Source: Cyanobacteria bacterium SZAS LIN-3 (GTDB lineage: Bacteria > Cyanobacteriota > Vampirovibrionia > Obscuribacterales > Obscuribacteraceae). Taken from it: 58,291 nucleotides of DNA. Within the stretch, counting starts at the first letter, position 1, and the number at the start of each line of letters is the position of its first letter. Below are positions 21,606 to 29,579 of the stretch, one piece after another. The notes below the pieces were generated by a model. The model worked only from the letters and a program-made list of their open reading frames with translations, had not been told where the DNA came from and did not search any database. The stretch lies in NCBI GenBank assembly GCA_018266215.1, contig JAFEAV010000034.1, positions 1 through 58,291 on the forward strand. The letters are read 5' to 3'. A program made the translations under genes and the position numbers.

Positions 21606-22397
21606 ATGCTTTCTTTACCCATTCCAAATCCCGAAGATAGAAGGCAGAATCAGGTCAAATGGAATGACTGTTTCATAGCATTTCCCACCGTAGTCTCCAT
21701 TCTGCGCAGCCAAGCGCCCTACTGGACTCTGGCGATTCTATGCCTACCGGCCTTACAGTACATCTTTCCGGCAACGAAAGGTCGTGAGTTTGAGTTATTG
21801 TCTATGGTATCGGCTCTGATCGGATCCATATTTGGCAGCGTGATTAGATACGTGCTTGTGCGATCATATGGGCGATTTCTAGAAGCGCAATCAATCACCC
21901 AGGAAAAACTTGTTCCACGTACAATCGGTAAAATCTGGCTTCTCCACTACACTTTTCATTTGAGCGTCACATGCGCCTCACTGCTCTTCCTCTGGCCAGG
22001 CTTACTACTGGCGCTGAGAGCGTCGCTGGCCTTGCCGATTTTAATTTTTGAGCGCCGCAGTGTGCTCGGCGCCTTCAACGAAAGTCTGCGCCTGACCAGG
22101 GGTAAGATGGGCCTCCTCATAAATTCGTTTTACGCGCCAGCACTGCTATTAGCCGTCCCTGCTGTCTCCGCAATAATCTGTATGATGTTTTTTGATCAGT
22201 ACTTTTTCGCCCAATCAACTTACTCATGGGCCTGGCTGGCTGAGCACGCAGGTACAATAATTTTATTCTCCGGCATGGCTATTCTAAGTACTGTCGTGAC
22301 ATTGTCGCTTATAGCCACCCAGGTCCGCCTCTACTTCTATTTAAAAGCGTTGGAAAACGACGTCGCCTCTATTGAACCAATCAGGGAGGGCACGTGA
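21606..22397 (+). CDS. Multi-pass membrane protein, paralog of next gene
   Basis: A 263-residue protein with about six hydrophobic segments (roughly 42-58, 65-85, 110-130, 132-150, 172-195, 213-240). The segment W-P-G-L-L-L-A-L-R-A-S-L-A-L-P followed by L-G-A-F-N-E-S-L-R-L-T-R-G resembles the membrane domain found in glycerophosphodiester phosphodiesterase-like and related uncharacterised integral membrane families. It has no catalytic motif. It starts three bases after ppc and its end overlaps the next gene by four bases. The downstream gene has the same layout (A-P-x-W-T-L near the N-terminus, L-P-G-L-L-L-A-x-x-x, and V-x-L-Y-x-Y-L-K at the end), so the two arose by duplication. Confidence 0.78.
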   Translation: MLSLPIPNPEDRRQNQVKWNDCFIAFPTVVSILRSQAPYWTLAILCLPALQYIFPATKGREFELLSMVSALIGSIFGSVIRYVLVRSYGRFLEAQSITQEKLVPRTIGKIWLLHYTFHLSVTCASLLFLWPGLLLALRASLALPILIFERRSVLGAFNESLRLTRGKMGLLINSFYAPALLLAVPAVSAIICMMFFDQYFFAQSTYSWAWLAEHAGTIILFSGMAILSTVVTLSLIATQVRLYFYLKALENDVASIEPIREGT

Positions 22398-23158
22398 CAA
22401 ATAAAGACTACAAATTGTCGCCCACAGACTGCCTCACAGAACTGCCGCTGACGATAAAACTCCTGGCGACTAAAGCCCCAATGTGGACATTGGCTTTCTT
22501 TGCGATGTCTTTCATCGCCAGATTCATTCCAGACACTCAGCATTATCATTTGTTTGCCCGATTGTTCGGCATTACAATGACAATCTGTTTCAGCGCTGTT
22601 TGCTGCCTTCTTATCACCGGATACTGGAAATATATCAATAACGAAGATTGGAAGGCCAGTCCCGCCGACATTGCTCGAACAGGCAAGGTCTGGATTTTGA
22701 TGGATCTATACTGGGTGGTTGTCTTTCTCGGTCTCTGCCTGTTTATACTGCCTGGCCTGCTACTGGCTGCCGGCGGTTGCTTAGCGCAACCAATCATGTG
22801 CATTGAGAAGAAAGGAACCATGTCTTCTTTCAGCGCAAGCTCTGCTATTACTAAAGGTCATCTCAGTATGATTGGTCGATACTTCTCACTGGCTATCGTT
22901 ATTGGACTGGTGCAGTGGTTAGGCGTACCGATGGCGGTTGGCTACTGTATTCCTGACGCAGAGGCAGCCGGAGCTTTTAGCTCGTGGGAATGGAACTTCA
23001 ACAACCTGCCACTGATATGCTTGTTAGCTCTAAACGGAGTGGGTACCTGTTTGATTCATTTGAGCGTAGTGTCGATGCAAGTCAAACTCTATCACTATCT
23101 AAAAAACAAAAGCGCATCGCACTCAGAAGCAAACCCCGTGCCGCAATGGAAGCCGTAA
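22394..23158 (+). CDS. Multi-pass membrane protein, paralog of preceding gene
   Basis: A 254-residue protein starting at GTG 22394, with AGGGAGG upstream inside the previous gene and a GTGA stop/start overlap. Five to six membrane segments are visible. Shared marks with its upstream neighbour are T-L-A-F-F-A near residue 32, L-P-G-L-L-L-A-A-G-G-C-L-A-Q-P, S-A-I-T-K-G-H and the closing V-K-L-Y-H-Y-L-K-N. As with the neighbour, function is unknown; a role in membrane organisation or transport is possible. The overlap implies the two are made together, perhaps as a heteromer. Confidence 0.78.
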   Translation: MTNKDYKLSPTDCLTELPLTIKLLATKAPMWTLAFFAMSFIARFIPDTQHYHLFARLFGITMTICFSAVCCLLITGYWKYINNEDWKASPADIARTGKVWILMDLYWVVVFLGLCLFILPGLLLAAGGCLAQPIMCIEKKGTMSSFSASSAITKGHLSMIGRYFSLAIVIGLVQWLGVPMAVGYCIPDAEAAGAFSSWEWNFNNLPLICLLALNGVGTCLIHLSVVSMQVKLYHYLKNKSASHSEANPVPQWKP

Positions 23159-23185
23159 TCGAGCAAACATGTCCAAGGAGAACAA

Positions 23186-23974
23186 ATGTCCGTCATTTTG
23201 TGGATCTTAATAGCAGTAGCTGCTGTAGCAGTGTCCTGCACCGGTGTGATTTTGGTGCGCAAAAACGTAAACACCGAGGTGCTGCGCAATCACCACGAAG
23301 CAACCGACCCGATGATGGCCTGCGTCGGCACACTCTTTGCTATTCTGCTGGGCTTTCTCGTGGCCAACTCTATGACCAGATTTGAGGAAGCACGCATCAA
23401 CGTGCAGGAAGAAGCAGGCGCGGCGGGGGATATTTTCCGTCTGGCTCGCAGCCTGCCACCACCTACAAACACTAAAATCATGTCCGATGTGGTCGCTTAT
23501 TTCGACGCTGTCTGTGACGAAGAATTCAAACTCATGGAAGACGGTAAGATGAGCGACCATTGCTGGAAAATTTATTCAGACCTGTGGCAGGATTGCACCA
23601 AATACGATCCCCAGACACAGGGGCAGAGCAATCTGCATCAAGGAATGGTAGAAGCTATGACCACCATGGGTGAGTGTCGGCGAGCGCGCAACGCACAGAT
23701 ATCCTATTGCCTGCCCCGTGTCCTCTGGGTAGTGGTGGGAGTGGGCGCTGTTTCGATTATCCTTTTTACACTCTTTTTTGGAGTCGCAAGTTTGCCCCTG
23801 CAATTGTGCATGACCAGCATCGTCACCCTTGTACTGGTCTTGAATATCTATTTGCTGGCGGCCTTCGACAGTCCATTCAGCGGCCAGGTAAAAGTGCAGT
23901 CAATACCTTTTGAAGTAAATAGAAAACTCTTCCACGATGCCATGGCTGAGGAAAGCCAGGCCGCGCACAAATAG
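23186..23974 (+). CDS. DUF4239 membrane protein
   Basis: A 262-residue protein with AAGGAG six bases before ATG 23186. Layout: one N-terminal membrane segment (3-24), a second (about 48-62, L-F-A-I-L-L-G-F-L-V-A-N-S), a soluble loop (about 65-180) and two C-terminal membrane segments (about 182-230). The motifs F-E-E-A-R-x-N-V-Q-E-E-A, D-I-F-R-L-A-R and the closing F-D-S-P-F-S-G-Q-V-K-V-x-x-x-P-F are typical of DUF4239, a bestrophin-like membrane family whose function is not established. It is followed 12 bases later by a paralog. Confidence 0.85.
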   Translation: MSVILWILIAVAAVAVSCTGVILVRKNVNTEVLRNHHEATDPMMACVGTLFAILLGFLVANSMTRFEEARINVQEEAGAAGDIFRLARSLPPPTNTKIMSDVVAYFDAVCDEEFKLMEDGKMSDHCWKIYSDLWQDCTKYDPQTQGQSNLHQGMVEAMTTMGECRRARNAQISYCLPRVLWVVVGVGAVSIILFTLFFGVASLPLQLCMTSIVTLVLVLNIYLLAAFDSPFSGQVKVQSIPFEVNRKLFHDAMAEESQAAHK

Positions 23975-23986
23975 ATCGGAGCCCCC

Positions 23987-24781
23987 ATGTCATTTTTACT
24001 CTGGAACGTCATAACTTTGGCAGCCGTAATTATTTCAATAGGCGGCATGCTCCTCTTCCGCAAATTTACCGATCGCGAAAAGATGAAAGAAAACAATCCT
24101 GTCACCGATCCTCTGATGGCGACAATAGGCATGCTTTTTGCCATCTTGCTCGGCTTCATGGTGGCCAATGCCATGACCAAGTACGAGGAGTGCAGATTGA
24201 CGGTTCTGGCAGAGTCAGCGGCGGTCGGGGATATCTTCCGCCTGGCACGGGGACTGCACAGCGTAGACAGCAGGCCAATAATGATCAACTGCCTGGACTA
24301 TGTCGATACCGTGGTAGAGATGGAATGGCCGCAGATGGCGGAGATGCAGACCAACGATAGGGCCTGGTCGATTTACACCGAAATGTGGAAGCAAATTTCC
24401 AGAGTCGAACCCAAAACTCAGGGGCAGAGCAATATTCACCAGGTGCTGGTGCAATCAATTACAAAGCTCGGAGAGTGCCGGCGCGCCAGGTCAGCACAGC
24501 TGCAAAGTCAGATGCCGGCGGTGCTGTGGCTGGTTGTAATCTCCGGCGCTGTCATCACAGTAGTTTTCAGCTTTTTCTTCGGCCTGGACAGCGTCATTTT
24601 GCAAACAGTCATGACCGCAATGCTGACGTATGTGCTTTGTATGAACATGTATTTGCTGGTGTCGTTCAATACACCGTTTGTCGGAGATATCAAACTGAAG
24701 CCGACTGCCTTCAGCGTCAATCGGCCAATCTTTCGCCAGATCTTAAAAGATGACCTGAGCGCAGACAAGAAGGTTAAGTAG
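23987..24781 (+). CDS. DUF4239 membrane protein, second paralog
   Basis: A 264-residue paralog of the preceding gene, sharing I-G-M-L-F-A-I-L-L-G-F-M-V-A-N-A-M-T-K-Y-E-E, V-G-D-I-F-R-L-A-R-G, K-T-Q-G-Q-S-N-I-H-Q and F-N-T-P-F-V-G-D-I-K-L. The same four-segment topology is predicted. CGGAG lies a few bases before the ATG. The last 24 codons plus ten downstream bases recur, with nine mismatches in 83 bases, near 32.7 kb, which marks one edge of the anomalous region. The function is not known; a homomeric or heteromeric channel with the paralog is speculation. Confidence 0.85.
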   Translation: MSFLLWNVITLAAVIISIGGMLLFRKFTDREKMKENNPVTDPLMATIGMLFAILLGFMVANAMTKYEECRLTVLAESAAVGDIFRLARGLHSVDSRPIMINCLDYVDTVVEMEWPQMAEMQTNDRAWSIYTEMWKQISRVEPKTQGQSNIHQVLVQSITKLGECRRARSAQLQSQMPAVLWLVVISGAVITVVFSFFFGLDSVILQTVMTAMLTYVLCMNMYLLVSFNTPFVGDIKLKPTAFSVNRPIFRQILKDDLSADKKVK

Positions 24782-24791
24782 GGGAGCTTCG
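24709..24791. repeat. Left copy of 83-bp imperfect direct repeat bounding the accessory region
   Basis: This segment covers the 3' end and stop of the second DUF4239 gene. It matches 32703-32785 without gaps at 74 of 83 positions by my count. The two copies are 7,994 bp apart. Antisense, both copies also contain the codons for E-A-P-L-L-N, the C-terminal residues of the thioesterase next to the right copy, which suggests both derive from a junction of DUF4239 and thioesterase 3' ends. Confidence 0.8.
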
Positions 24792-25122
24792 TGCTTGTCG
24801 TAGTCGTTCTTAAAGCCTGACGAATGGTGGCTTTCACACACTTAGCTGCTGGGCCAAATATCTCACTCAATGATGGGTGCCCAAACTTAGACATAAGCTA
24901 GTAGGCCAACTTTCGAGAACAAAAAAAGAGGTGCCTCCATTCAAAGTGGCCCCCCAAGGTCATTGAATCATCATCTCCATTATAGGCCGCGGCTGATAAG
25001 TCTGATACTACTGGCAGTAGCATAGGCATACATGCTGAAATCCTGGCTATCAGTAAGCGGCTTTTCGCATACCAGTATGTGTCTTGCTATCATGGAAGAT
25101 ATGTACATCGGAGTGCCTTTGG
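24792..25122. other. Gene-free stretch at left edge of accessory region
   Basis: About 330 bases without a convincing gene. There is an A-run followed by a C-run (about 24920-24956) but no clear terminator or promoter. Antisense open frames here are continuations of the DUF4239 shadow and show no family match. It is the first AT-richer, low-density stretch after the compact ppc cluster. Confidence 0.5.
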
Positions 25123-25602
25123 ATGGTTATGACTAGCAAGAGTTTTGTCACTATTTTTGCGATCTTAGCTTGCTTCGAAGTTATGCAGGCTGCGAGCTCC
25201 AAGGATATGAAACCCGGTTTCAAGTATCCTGCGACAATAGTAGAGACGCTCCAGGAATTTGCAAAGCAGAGGGGGATTTCGGAATCGAAGCTGGCGGATA
25301 GCCTTTTTGAGCTAGTTGTGAACCAACCTTGTTGGCGTCAAGGAGGGATTGGAATGCTGGGTAACGATACTTACATTCTGATTGACAGTGACAAGAACGC
25401 AATCAAAGTATCAGGCAAGCTGTGGGAGGGCCTTCCAAACAGTCAAAGTCAGACCGTTTACCTGGATGGACAGAAGGTTATCGAGGCTGGTGCCTTAGAC
25501 GGTAAATCAGAACCCGTAGTCATCATGTTTTCGAAATCGAAAGTCCGGTTCATTGACTACAAGAACAAGCGTGCTGGATATTTTCGAAGATTTCCTCAAT
25601 AA
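25123..25602 (+). CDS. Exported hypothetical protein
   Basis: A 159-residue protein. I take ATG 25123, which has CGGAG nine bases upstream and starts a signal peptide (M-V-M-T-S-K-S-F-V-T-I-F-A-I-L-A, cleavage near residue 22 after M-Q-A-A). The mature part is about 135 residues, mixed alpha/beta, with a central W-R-Q-G-G-I-G-M-L-G-N-D-T-Y-I-L and a basic C-terminus ending R-R-F-P-Q. No family is recognised. It stands alone, with no co-directional neighbour within 1.3 kb. Confidence 0.6.
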   Translation: MVMTSKSFVTIFAILACFEVMQAASSKDMKPGFKYPATIVETLQEFAKQRGISESKLADSLFELVVNQPCWRQGGIGMLGNDTYILIDSDKNAIKVSGKLWEGLPNSQSQTVYLDGQKVIEAGALDGKSEPVVIMFSKSKVRFIDYKNKRAGYFRRFPQ

Positions 25603-25794
25603 TTTCGCCGATAGCGATTCGATTGCCTGGCTTGCTAATGCGGCTGTTGTCCCACGGCTGCAGATGTCAACGAGGTCATCGCAAATAGCACCCAGAAACG
25701 CAGCGCCAGTAAGGCTCCAATCTGGGGCTGAGCATAATATTGATTCTCGGTCGCTCGGAATCTGGCTGCGGATGCGCGCAAGTATGATCAGCGG

Positions 25795-26742
25795 TTACTT
25801 TACCAGCATAGTATCAGACCCTTCGTGATATTTCAGGATCTTCGCCTGGGCTGAGTCTTTCTGCGCAGCTGCACTGTTGCCTAGCTTCCTATATGCCTCA
25901 GCCCGATAGAAGTAAGCTTCGCCGACACTCGGATTCTTGCTGATTGCTGCCGTAAGATCCTTGACGGCATTCTCAAGTTTATCAGCTTTTAGCATATATT
26001 CGCCTCGGTTGAGGTGTGCCAAATCGGAATCTGGATTGATGGTCAAGGCCTTGTTACAGTCTTCAATCGCATGGCTTTGGTCGCCAAGCTTGTTGTATGC
26101 CACGCCACGATTAACGTACGCCATTGAGACATTTGGATTTATCGAGATAGCTTTATTGCAATCCGATAGAGCCTTTTTCCAGTCGTGAAGTGATAAATAG
26201 CAGGCTGAGCGGTTCAGGTAGCACTCTGCAGAATTAGGCCACAAGCCAATTAATTCATTTAGGCTGGTTATGGCTGGTTCGTATTTATTACTCTGCAAAA
26301 GGGACATCGTTCTTTTATAAAGGACGTCTGGCTTTACGATGGCCGCGTCATTGAGGCATCGCCATGCCCCATTTGGGTCTTTTTCGAAGACAAAGTTGCA
26401 TCCTCTGTTGTTCGTGAAACCGAGTAATCCAGGCTTGGCTATTTCATTGGCTGAAATGATCGCTCCAGAATAACCGCCCTTTTCTACGTCAAATCGAAAT
26501 GAGGGCCAGATCTCCGCAATTTCCTTCGCAAGATTAGGCTTATCATCAATGTTGACCTCAGATAAGTACTGAAGCATTAAAGCCTTATTCTTGCCATCCG
26601 CAAAAATCATGGGTCCCATTTGCATGACTTTTACAGCCCGACCAGAATGAGCAGTTACCGTGCTGTATCGCTGCTGAGCCTGGCTAGGGCTGACGACCAT
26701 TAGATTGGTCAGGAGTAAAGCAACTGGAATCCAACGTTTCAT
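25795..26742 (-). CDS. Exported TPR-repeat protein
   Basis: A 315-residue protein from ATG 26742, with AAAGAGG five bases upstream. Residues 1-23 are a signal peptide ending S-Q-A-Q. A middle segment (about 25-125) is not assigned. Residues about 130-305 hold five TPR units with the canonical spacing, for example Y-L-N-R-S-A-C-Y-L-S-L-x-D-W-x-K-A, A-Y-V-N-R-G-V-A-Y-N-K-L-G and A-Y-F-Y-R-A-E-A-Y-R-K-L-G. It probably binds a protein partner in the periplasm. Codons are more AT-ending than in the compact flanking regions. A 14-bp palindrome lies about 50 bases upstream of the start. Confidence 0.82.
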   Translation of the reverse strand: MKRWIPVALLLTNLMVVSPSQAQQRYSTVTAHSGRAVKVMQMGPMIFADGKNKALMLQYLSEVNIDDKPNLAKEIAEIWPSFRFDVEKGGYSGAIISANEIAKPGLLGFTNNRGCNFVFEKDPNGAWRCLNDAAIVKPDVLYKRTMSLLQSNKYEPAITSLNELIGLWPNSAECYLNRSACYLSLHDWKKALSDCNKAISINPNVSMAYVNRGVAYNKLGDQSHAIEDCNKALTINPDSDLAHLNRGEYMLKADKLENAVKDLTAAISKNPSVGEAYFYRAEAYRKLGNSAAAQKDSAQAKILKYHEGSDTMLVK

Positions 26743-26789
26743 TAGCACCTCTTTCCCCCACTCCTATTTTGACACATGCCAATGACGCC

Positions 26790-26803
26790 AAATAATATTA
26801 TTT
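26790..26803. promoter_or_regulatory. 14-bp perfect AT palindrome upstream of TPR gene
   Basis: AAATAATATTATTT is a perfect palindrome about 48 bases before the start of the minus-strand TPR gene. It could be an operator or overlap a promoter -10 region, but AT-rich palindromes also occur by chance. Confidence 0.25.
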
Positions 26804-26898
26804 AGGCCGCCTCCGCTTGGTTATAGGATATTTCCATTGCTCTTTGGCTCAAACATTGAAGAGTAACAGTAAATTTGCTGGATTCAAAAATAGGGACT

Positions 26899-26915
26899 GA
26901 TAACCTCTGTTATGT
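26899..26915 (+). repeat. Spacer motif GATAA-N5-GTTATGT, copy 1
   Basis: The first of three exact matches to GATAA, five variable bases, GTTATGT in this region. It is itself a hairpin (GATAAC CTCT GTTAT) and lies inside a wider inverted repeat: CTGGAT at 26878-26883 and ATCCAG at 26919-26924. It is 70 bases before the next plus-strand gene. Confidence 0.6.
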
Positions 26916-26968
26916 CTTATCCAGAAGCCAAAGCTATACTGTCCGGAGGTCAAAAGGCGAGGATAACA

Positions 26969-27013
26969 ATGCTCTTTCAAAATCATGAAGGTTTTGTGGG
27001 ACGCATCTTGTAA
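26969..27013 (+). CDS. Possible 14-codon leader peptide
   Basis: An ATG with GAGG seven bases upstream opens a 14-residue frame (M-L-F-Q-N-H-E-G-F-V-G-R-I-L). It overlaps, out of frame, the start of the following 145-codon gene, which itself lacks a good ribosome site. It may be a leader that couples translation, or the intact start of a frame-shifted gene. Confidence 0.25.
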   Translation: MLFQNHEGFVGRIL

Positions 27014-27422
27014 GCGAAGCGCTGATGTCCAGTTTATTCAAAACAGAGTAGTCCAGCCGACTGAAAAGAATCGCCTAGATCTATGGATGGAGAAGATTGG
27101 AAGCTCGCCTTATGGCGACTGTCCGCTCCTAGAAACATTTATGCTAGTGGACAAAACGGTTCTCGGCCCGACGGCTAAGAACGCAAAAAAAATCGTGCTC
27201 AATCAGTCCGAACAAATAGCACTATTTAATTGCATTTTGGAATTGAAAAAGTCGCTGGATCAGGCCGTAGTGAAGGCGCTGTCAAACAATCCAATCACAG
27301 CAAAAGCAGGCAGAATGCAGCTAGAACAGCTAGCTGGCGCATCGGAAGGAAAGCGCTTCGATGCAGAAGTTCAGGCAATTAAAAACGGCAAGCCGGCCAT
27401 TCCCACAGACGGCGGCCGGTAA
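26985..27422 (+). CDS. Hypothetical protein, possibly frame-shifted at its start
   Basis: A 145-residue frame, helical after residue 60, with no signal peptide, membrane segment or recognised motif; the N-terminal 30 residues look unlike the rest. The best ribosome site nearby serves an out-of-frame ATG at 26969, so either the start is internal or one indel separates a former N-terminus from this body. It lies between two copies of the spacer motif GATAA-N5-GTTATGT (26899 and 27555), an arrangement that recalls a mobile cassette, though no other cassette hallmarks are found. No function can be offered. Confidence 0.4.
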   Translation: MKVLWDASCKRSADVQFIQNRVVQPTEKNRLDLWMEKIGSSPYGDCPLLETFMLVDKTVLGPTAKNAKKIVLNQSEQIALFNCILELKKSLDQAVVKALSNNPITAKAGRMQLEQLAGASEGKRFDAEVQAIKNGKPAIPTDGGR

Positions 27423-27710
27423 TTGCCCTTGCCAATTCCGGCCCTATCCGCGCAGGCGTCATAATGGACGGCCCCGCCAAAAGGAGGCATTTCGCAAATA
27501 AATTAACACCGTTGCTGGCTTAGAGCCTCCCCGAAACGACCTGGTTGGGCTGCAGATAAGCAACGTTATGTTCCTACCAATTTGAAAAGACCAGCAGTAG
27601 CTGATTTCAGAGCTTGAATTCTTGCAAAGTCTCCTCTCCGACCTGACCCTTAATCAGATCAAATTGGCGTAGTACGTAATTATTTTGCCGCGGCTACCAA
27701 ATTTAAGGAG
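27423..27710. other. Gene-free spacer with inverted repeat
   Basis: A 288-base spacer between convergent frames. GGAGGC near 27483 pairs with GCCTCC near 27525, a long-loop inverted repeat without a T-tail. Copy 2 of the spacer motif lies at 27555-27571. I see no gene here. Confidence 0.4.
27555..27571 (+). repeat. Spacer motif GATAA-N5-GTTATGT, copy 2
   Basis: An exact match to the motif, 133 bases after the stop of the 145-codon frame. It shares two more bases (TC) with copy 3 downstream. Unlike copies 1 and 3, the outer arms around it are not clearly complementary. Confidence 0.6.
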
Positions 27711-29195
27711 TCACTTGTTTTGCTGCTTCAAATGCAACCGGTACTCTTTGATGACATAGGCAAGAACGTCATTGCCGTCATAGATCCCAAATTTCCTGCA
27801 TTCTCGCTCTATATAACCCGTTCCCCATTTACACCAGTGCTCAGCAATACAACCGTCCGTGATAATACTGCCACCGCCAAACTCGTATAGATCTTCCTTT
27901 TTTTCAGAATCCCGGATTTTAGCCTTTGCACTTGCACTCAACGTTGCATCAAGCAGCTTAAAGCACTCGCTTATGTCTCTTGGATTGGGAACACAAGCCC
28001 AGTTTGGCGTTTCTAGATTCCAGAGGCTAGATTGTTTCGATACACCGGCATACTGCGGTAGAGGCAAGATTCGAACATTGCCCCCACTAAGAACAAGTCC
28101 TTCACTAGTCGGCAGCCAATCGCTACCGAGCTTGTTCAAAGCTGTAAATCCTAATGCACGACCAGATTCGGCCAGATAAACCGCGCTCTTCTCAGAGGAA
28201 GAGAGTAGAAGGTACTTCCCATTAGGGGACCATCTAAAACTGGCCTGAAGGCCACAGGGTGCCGCGATTTGCCGCTCCAAAAGGTCCTGCGGAAATGACC
28301 TAATATTCAAAACTCCAGCATCCAGATAGGCGAGCTTCGTCCCATCAGGAGATAACTGAAAGCTGGCCGGCGCGCTTTCGATCGTATCTATTCGATACTT
28401 TTCCTGAAGGTCCTTGGCCCTTACAACGGTAATGCGCCCTGTTGAAGAATAAATCAGGTACTCGCCGTTCTTTGACCAGTCCAGCACTCCGGGTAGAGGA
28501 GTACAATGCTCTGTTTCTATTATCCTGGGTGACTTCGACGGCAAATTGCTATCGAAAATGCTTATATCGCCTCGACAAATGCAAGCCAGAAGCTCACTGT
28601 TCGGCGACCATTTCGCCTCCCAAAAGAATCCAAGGCCGTTTTTGGGACCGATCGTGCGAGTAGTGTGTGTTTTCAGATCCATTATGTGCAGCTGGTCTCT
28701 GCCACCAATTGCTAGCTTTTTGCAATCAGCAGACCACGACGTGCAGAGAGCAAACTCCAACTTTCTTACCGGCATAAGCCATCTGCAAGTTGCAGAATCA
28801 AATATTCCGACATTGTCGGCAACGCAGTCAGGTGAATCGAATTCACATGCGATGAGGCGGGAATCGGGAGACCAAACTTGACTCCTGCCAATGTTATTGG
28901 CTAAATACGAACTTTTTTCGATATCTAGAAGACCAGTTCCCTCCCGGCCTTTTAGGCATACCGCCACCTTAGAGCCGTCGGGTGACCACGTGGGACGACC
29001 TGTCCAGGAATCGCTCCATGGACCGATAGTCGATGAAGGTTTGCGCGACGTGTTAACCGAATCAGGGGTCAGGTTCGAGCCATAGCTCCTTGGTCGAGGT
29101 TCAAGAATCAAATTCTGTCGGGCTGGCAGTCGGCAAAGACATAGAATTGGCGCAAGTGCGAGCAAAAACAATTGAGTTCGAATCAGTTTGTTCAT
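27711..29195 (-). CDS. Exported WD40/TolB-like beta-propeller protein
   Basis: A 494-residue protein with a signal peptide (residues 1-22, F-L-L-A-L-A-P-I-L-C). From about residue 65 to 385 it repeats the TolB/PD40 pattern W-S-P-D-G/N-x-x-L/K (R-P-T-W-S-P-D-G-S-K, Q-V-W-S-P-D-S-R-L, A-K-W-S-P-N-S-E-L, F-R-W-S-P-N-G-K-Y), giving six or seven blades. The last 100 residues are a separate helical region. Beta-propellers of this type are periplasmic or surface binding scaffolds; the ligand is unknown. A Cys at the end of the hydrophobic stretch makes a lipoprotein conceivable, but the lipobox is poor. The start has only a weak ribosome site. It is not in an operon. Confidence 0.8.
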   Translation of the reverse strand: MNKLIRTQLFLLALAPILCLCRLPARQNLILEPRPRSYGSNLTPDSVNTSRKPSSTIGPWSDSWTGRPTWSPDGSKVAVCLKGREGTGLLDIEKSSYLANNIGRSQVWSPDSRLIACEFDSPDCVADNVGIFDSATCRWLMPVRKLEFALCTSWSADCKKLAIGGRDQLHIMDLKTHTTRTIGPKNGLGFFWEAKWSPNSELLACICRGDISIFDSNLPSKSPRIIETEHCTPLPGVLDWSKNGEYLIYSSTGRITVVRAKDLQEKYRIDTIESAPASFQLSPDGTKLAYLDAGVLNIRSFPQDLLERQIAAPCGLQASFRWSPNGKYLLLSSSEKSAVYLAESGRALGFTALNKLGSDWLPTSEGLVLSGGNVRILPLPQYAGVSKQSSLWNLETPNWACVPNPRDISECFKLLDATLSASAKAKIRDSEKKEDLYEFGGGSIITDGCIAEHWCKWGTGYIERECRKFGIYDGNDVLAYVIKEYRLHLKQQNK

Positions 29196-29579
29196 TTACG
29201 CTCACGTGCAAACATGCTTCCCAAGGACAATATAGGAGACTGGATCTCGCTCAGCTACAGGGTAAACCCCGATCAATTGGACGCGTAAGCGTCTTGCTCG
29301 CGGCTTTTGCTTTACGTATCACAACATGGCAGTATCGTGATGATTTTTATTTGTCGCATAAATTCTAGAATTAATTGTCACACTTGGCTATCGAATCAGC
29401 GCTCAAAACCCTGCCAGAACTGCAAAACGACAAATAATTCTCTAAAAAGGGCGGCAACTAACGCTGCAAGACCCGTGCCATTTAATTCTAAAACTCACAT
29501 TTGTCCGCGATCAGGCAGCTTCTAGAAGCGCGCCGGACAGCCTCACTTAGTGTGGGATATCAGGAAATGAATTTCAGCT
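29196..29579. other. Gene-free spacer with palindromes
   Basis: About 380 bases without a convincing gene. It contains the perfect 12-bp palindrome AATTCTAGAATT at 29361-29372 and a nested inverted repeat at 29502-29539. Open frames on the plus strand are short and show no family features. Confidence 0.45.
29502..29539. repeat. Nested inverted repeat
   Basis: Outer arms TGTCCG (29502-29507) and CGGACA (29534-29539) enclose the perfect 12-bp palindrome GCTTCTAGAAGC (29518-29529), with unequal spacers of ten and four bases. It lies 40 bases downstream of the stop of the minus-strand gene that follows, so it could terminate that gene, but lacks a T-run. Confidence 0.5.
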
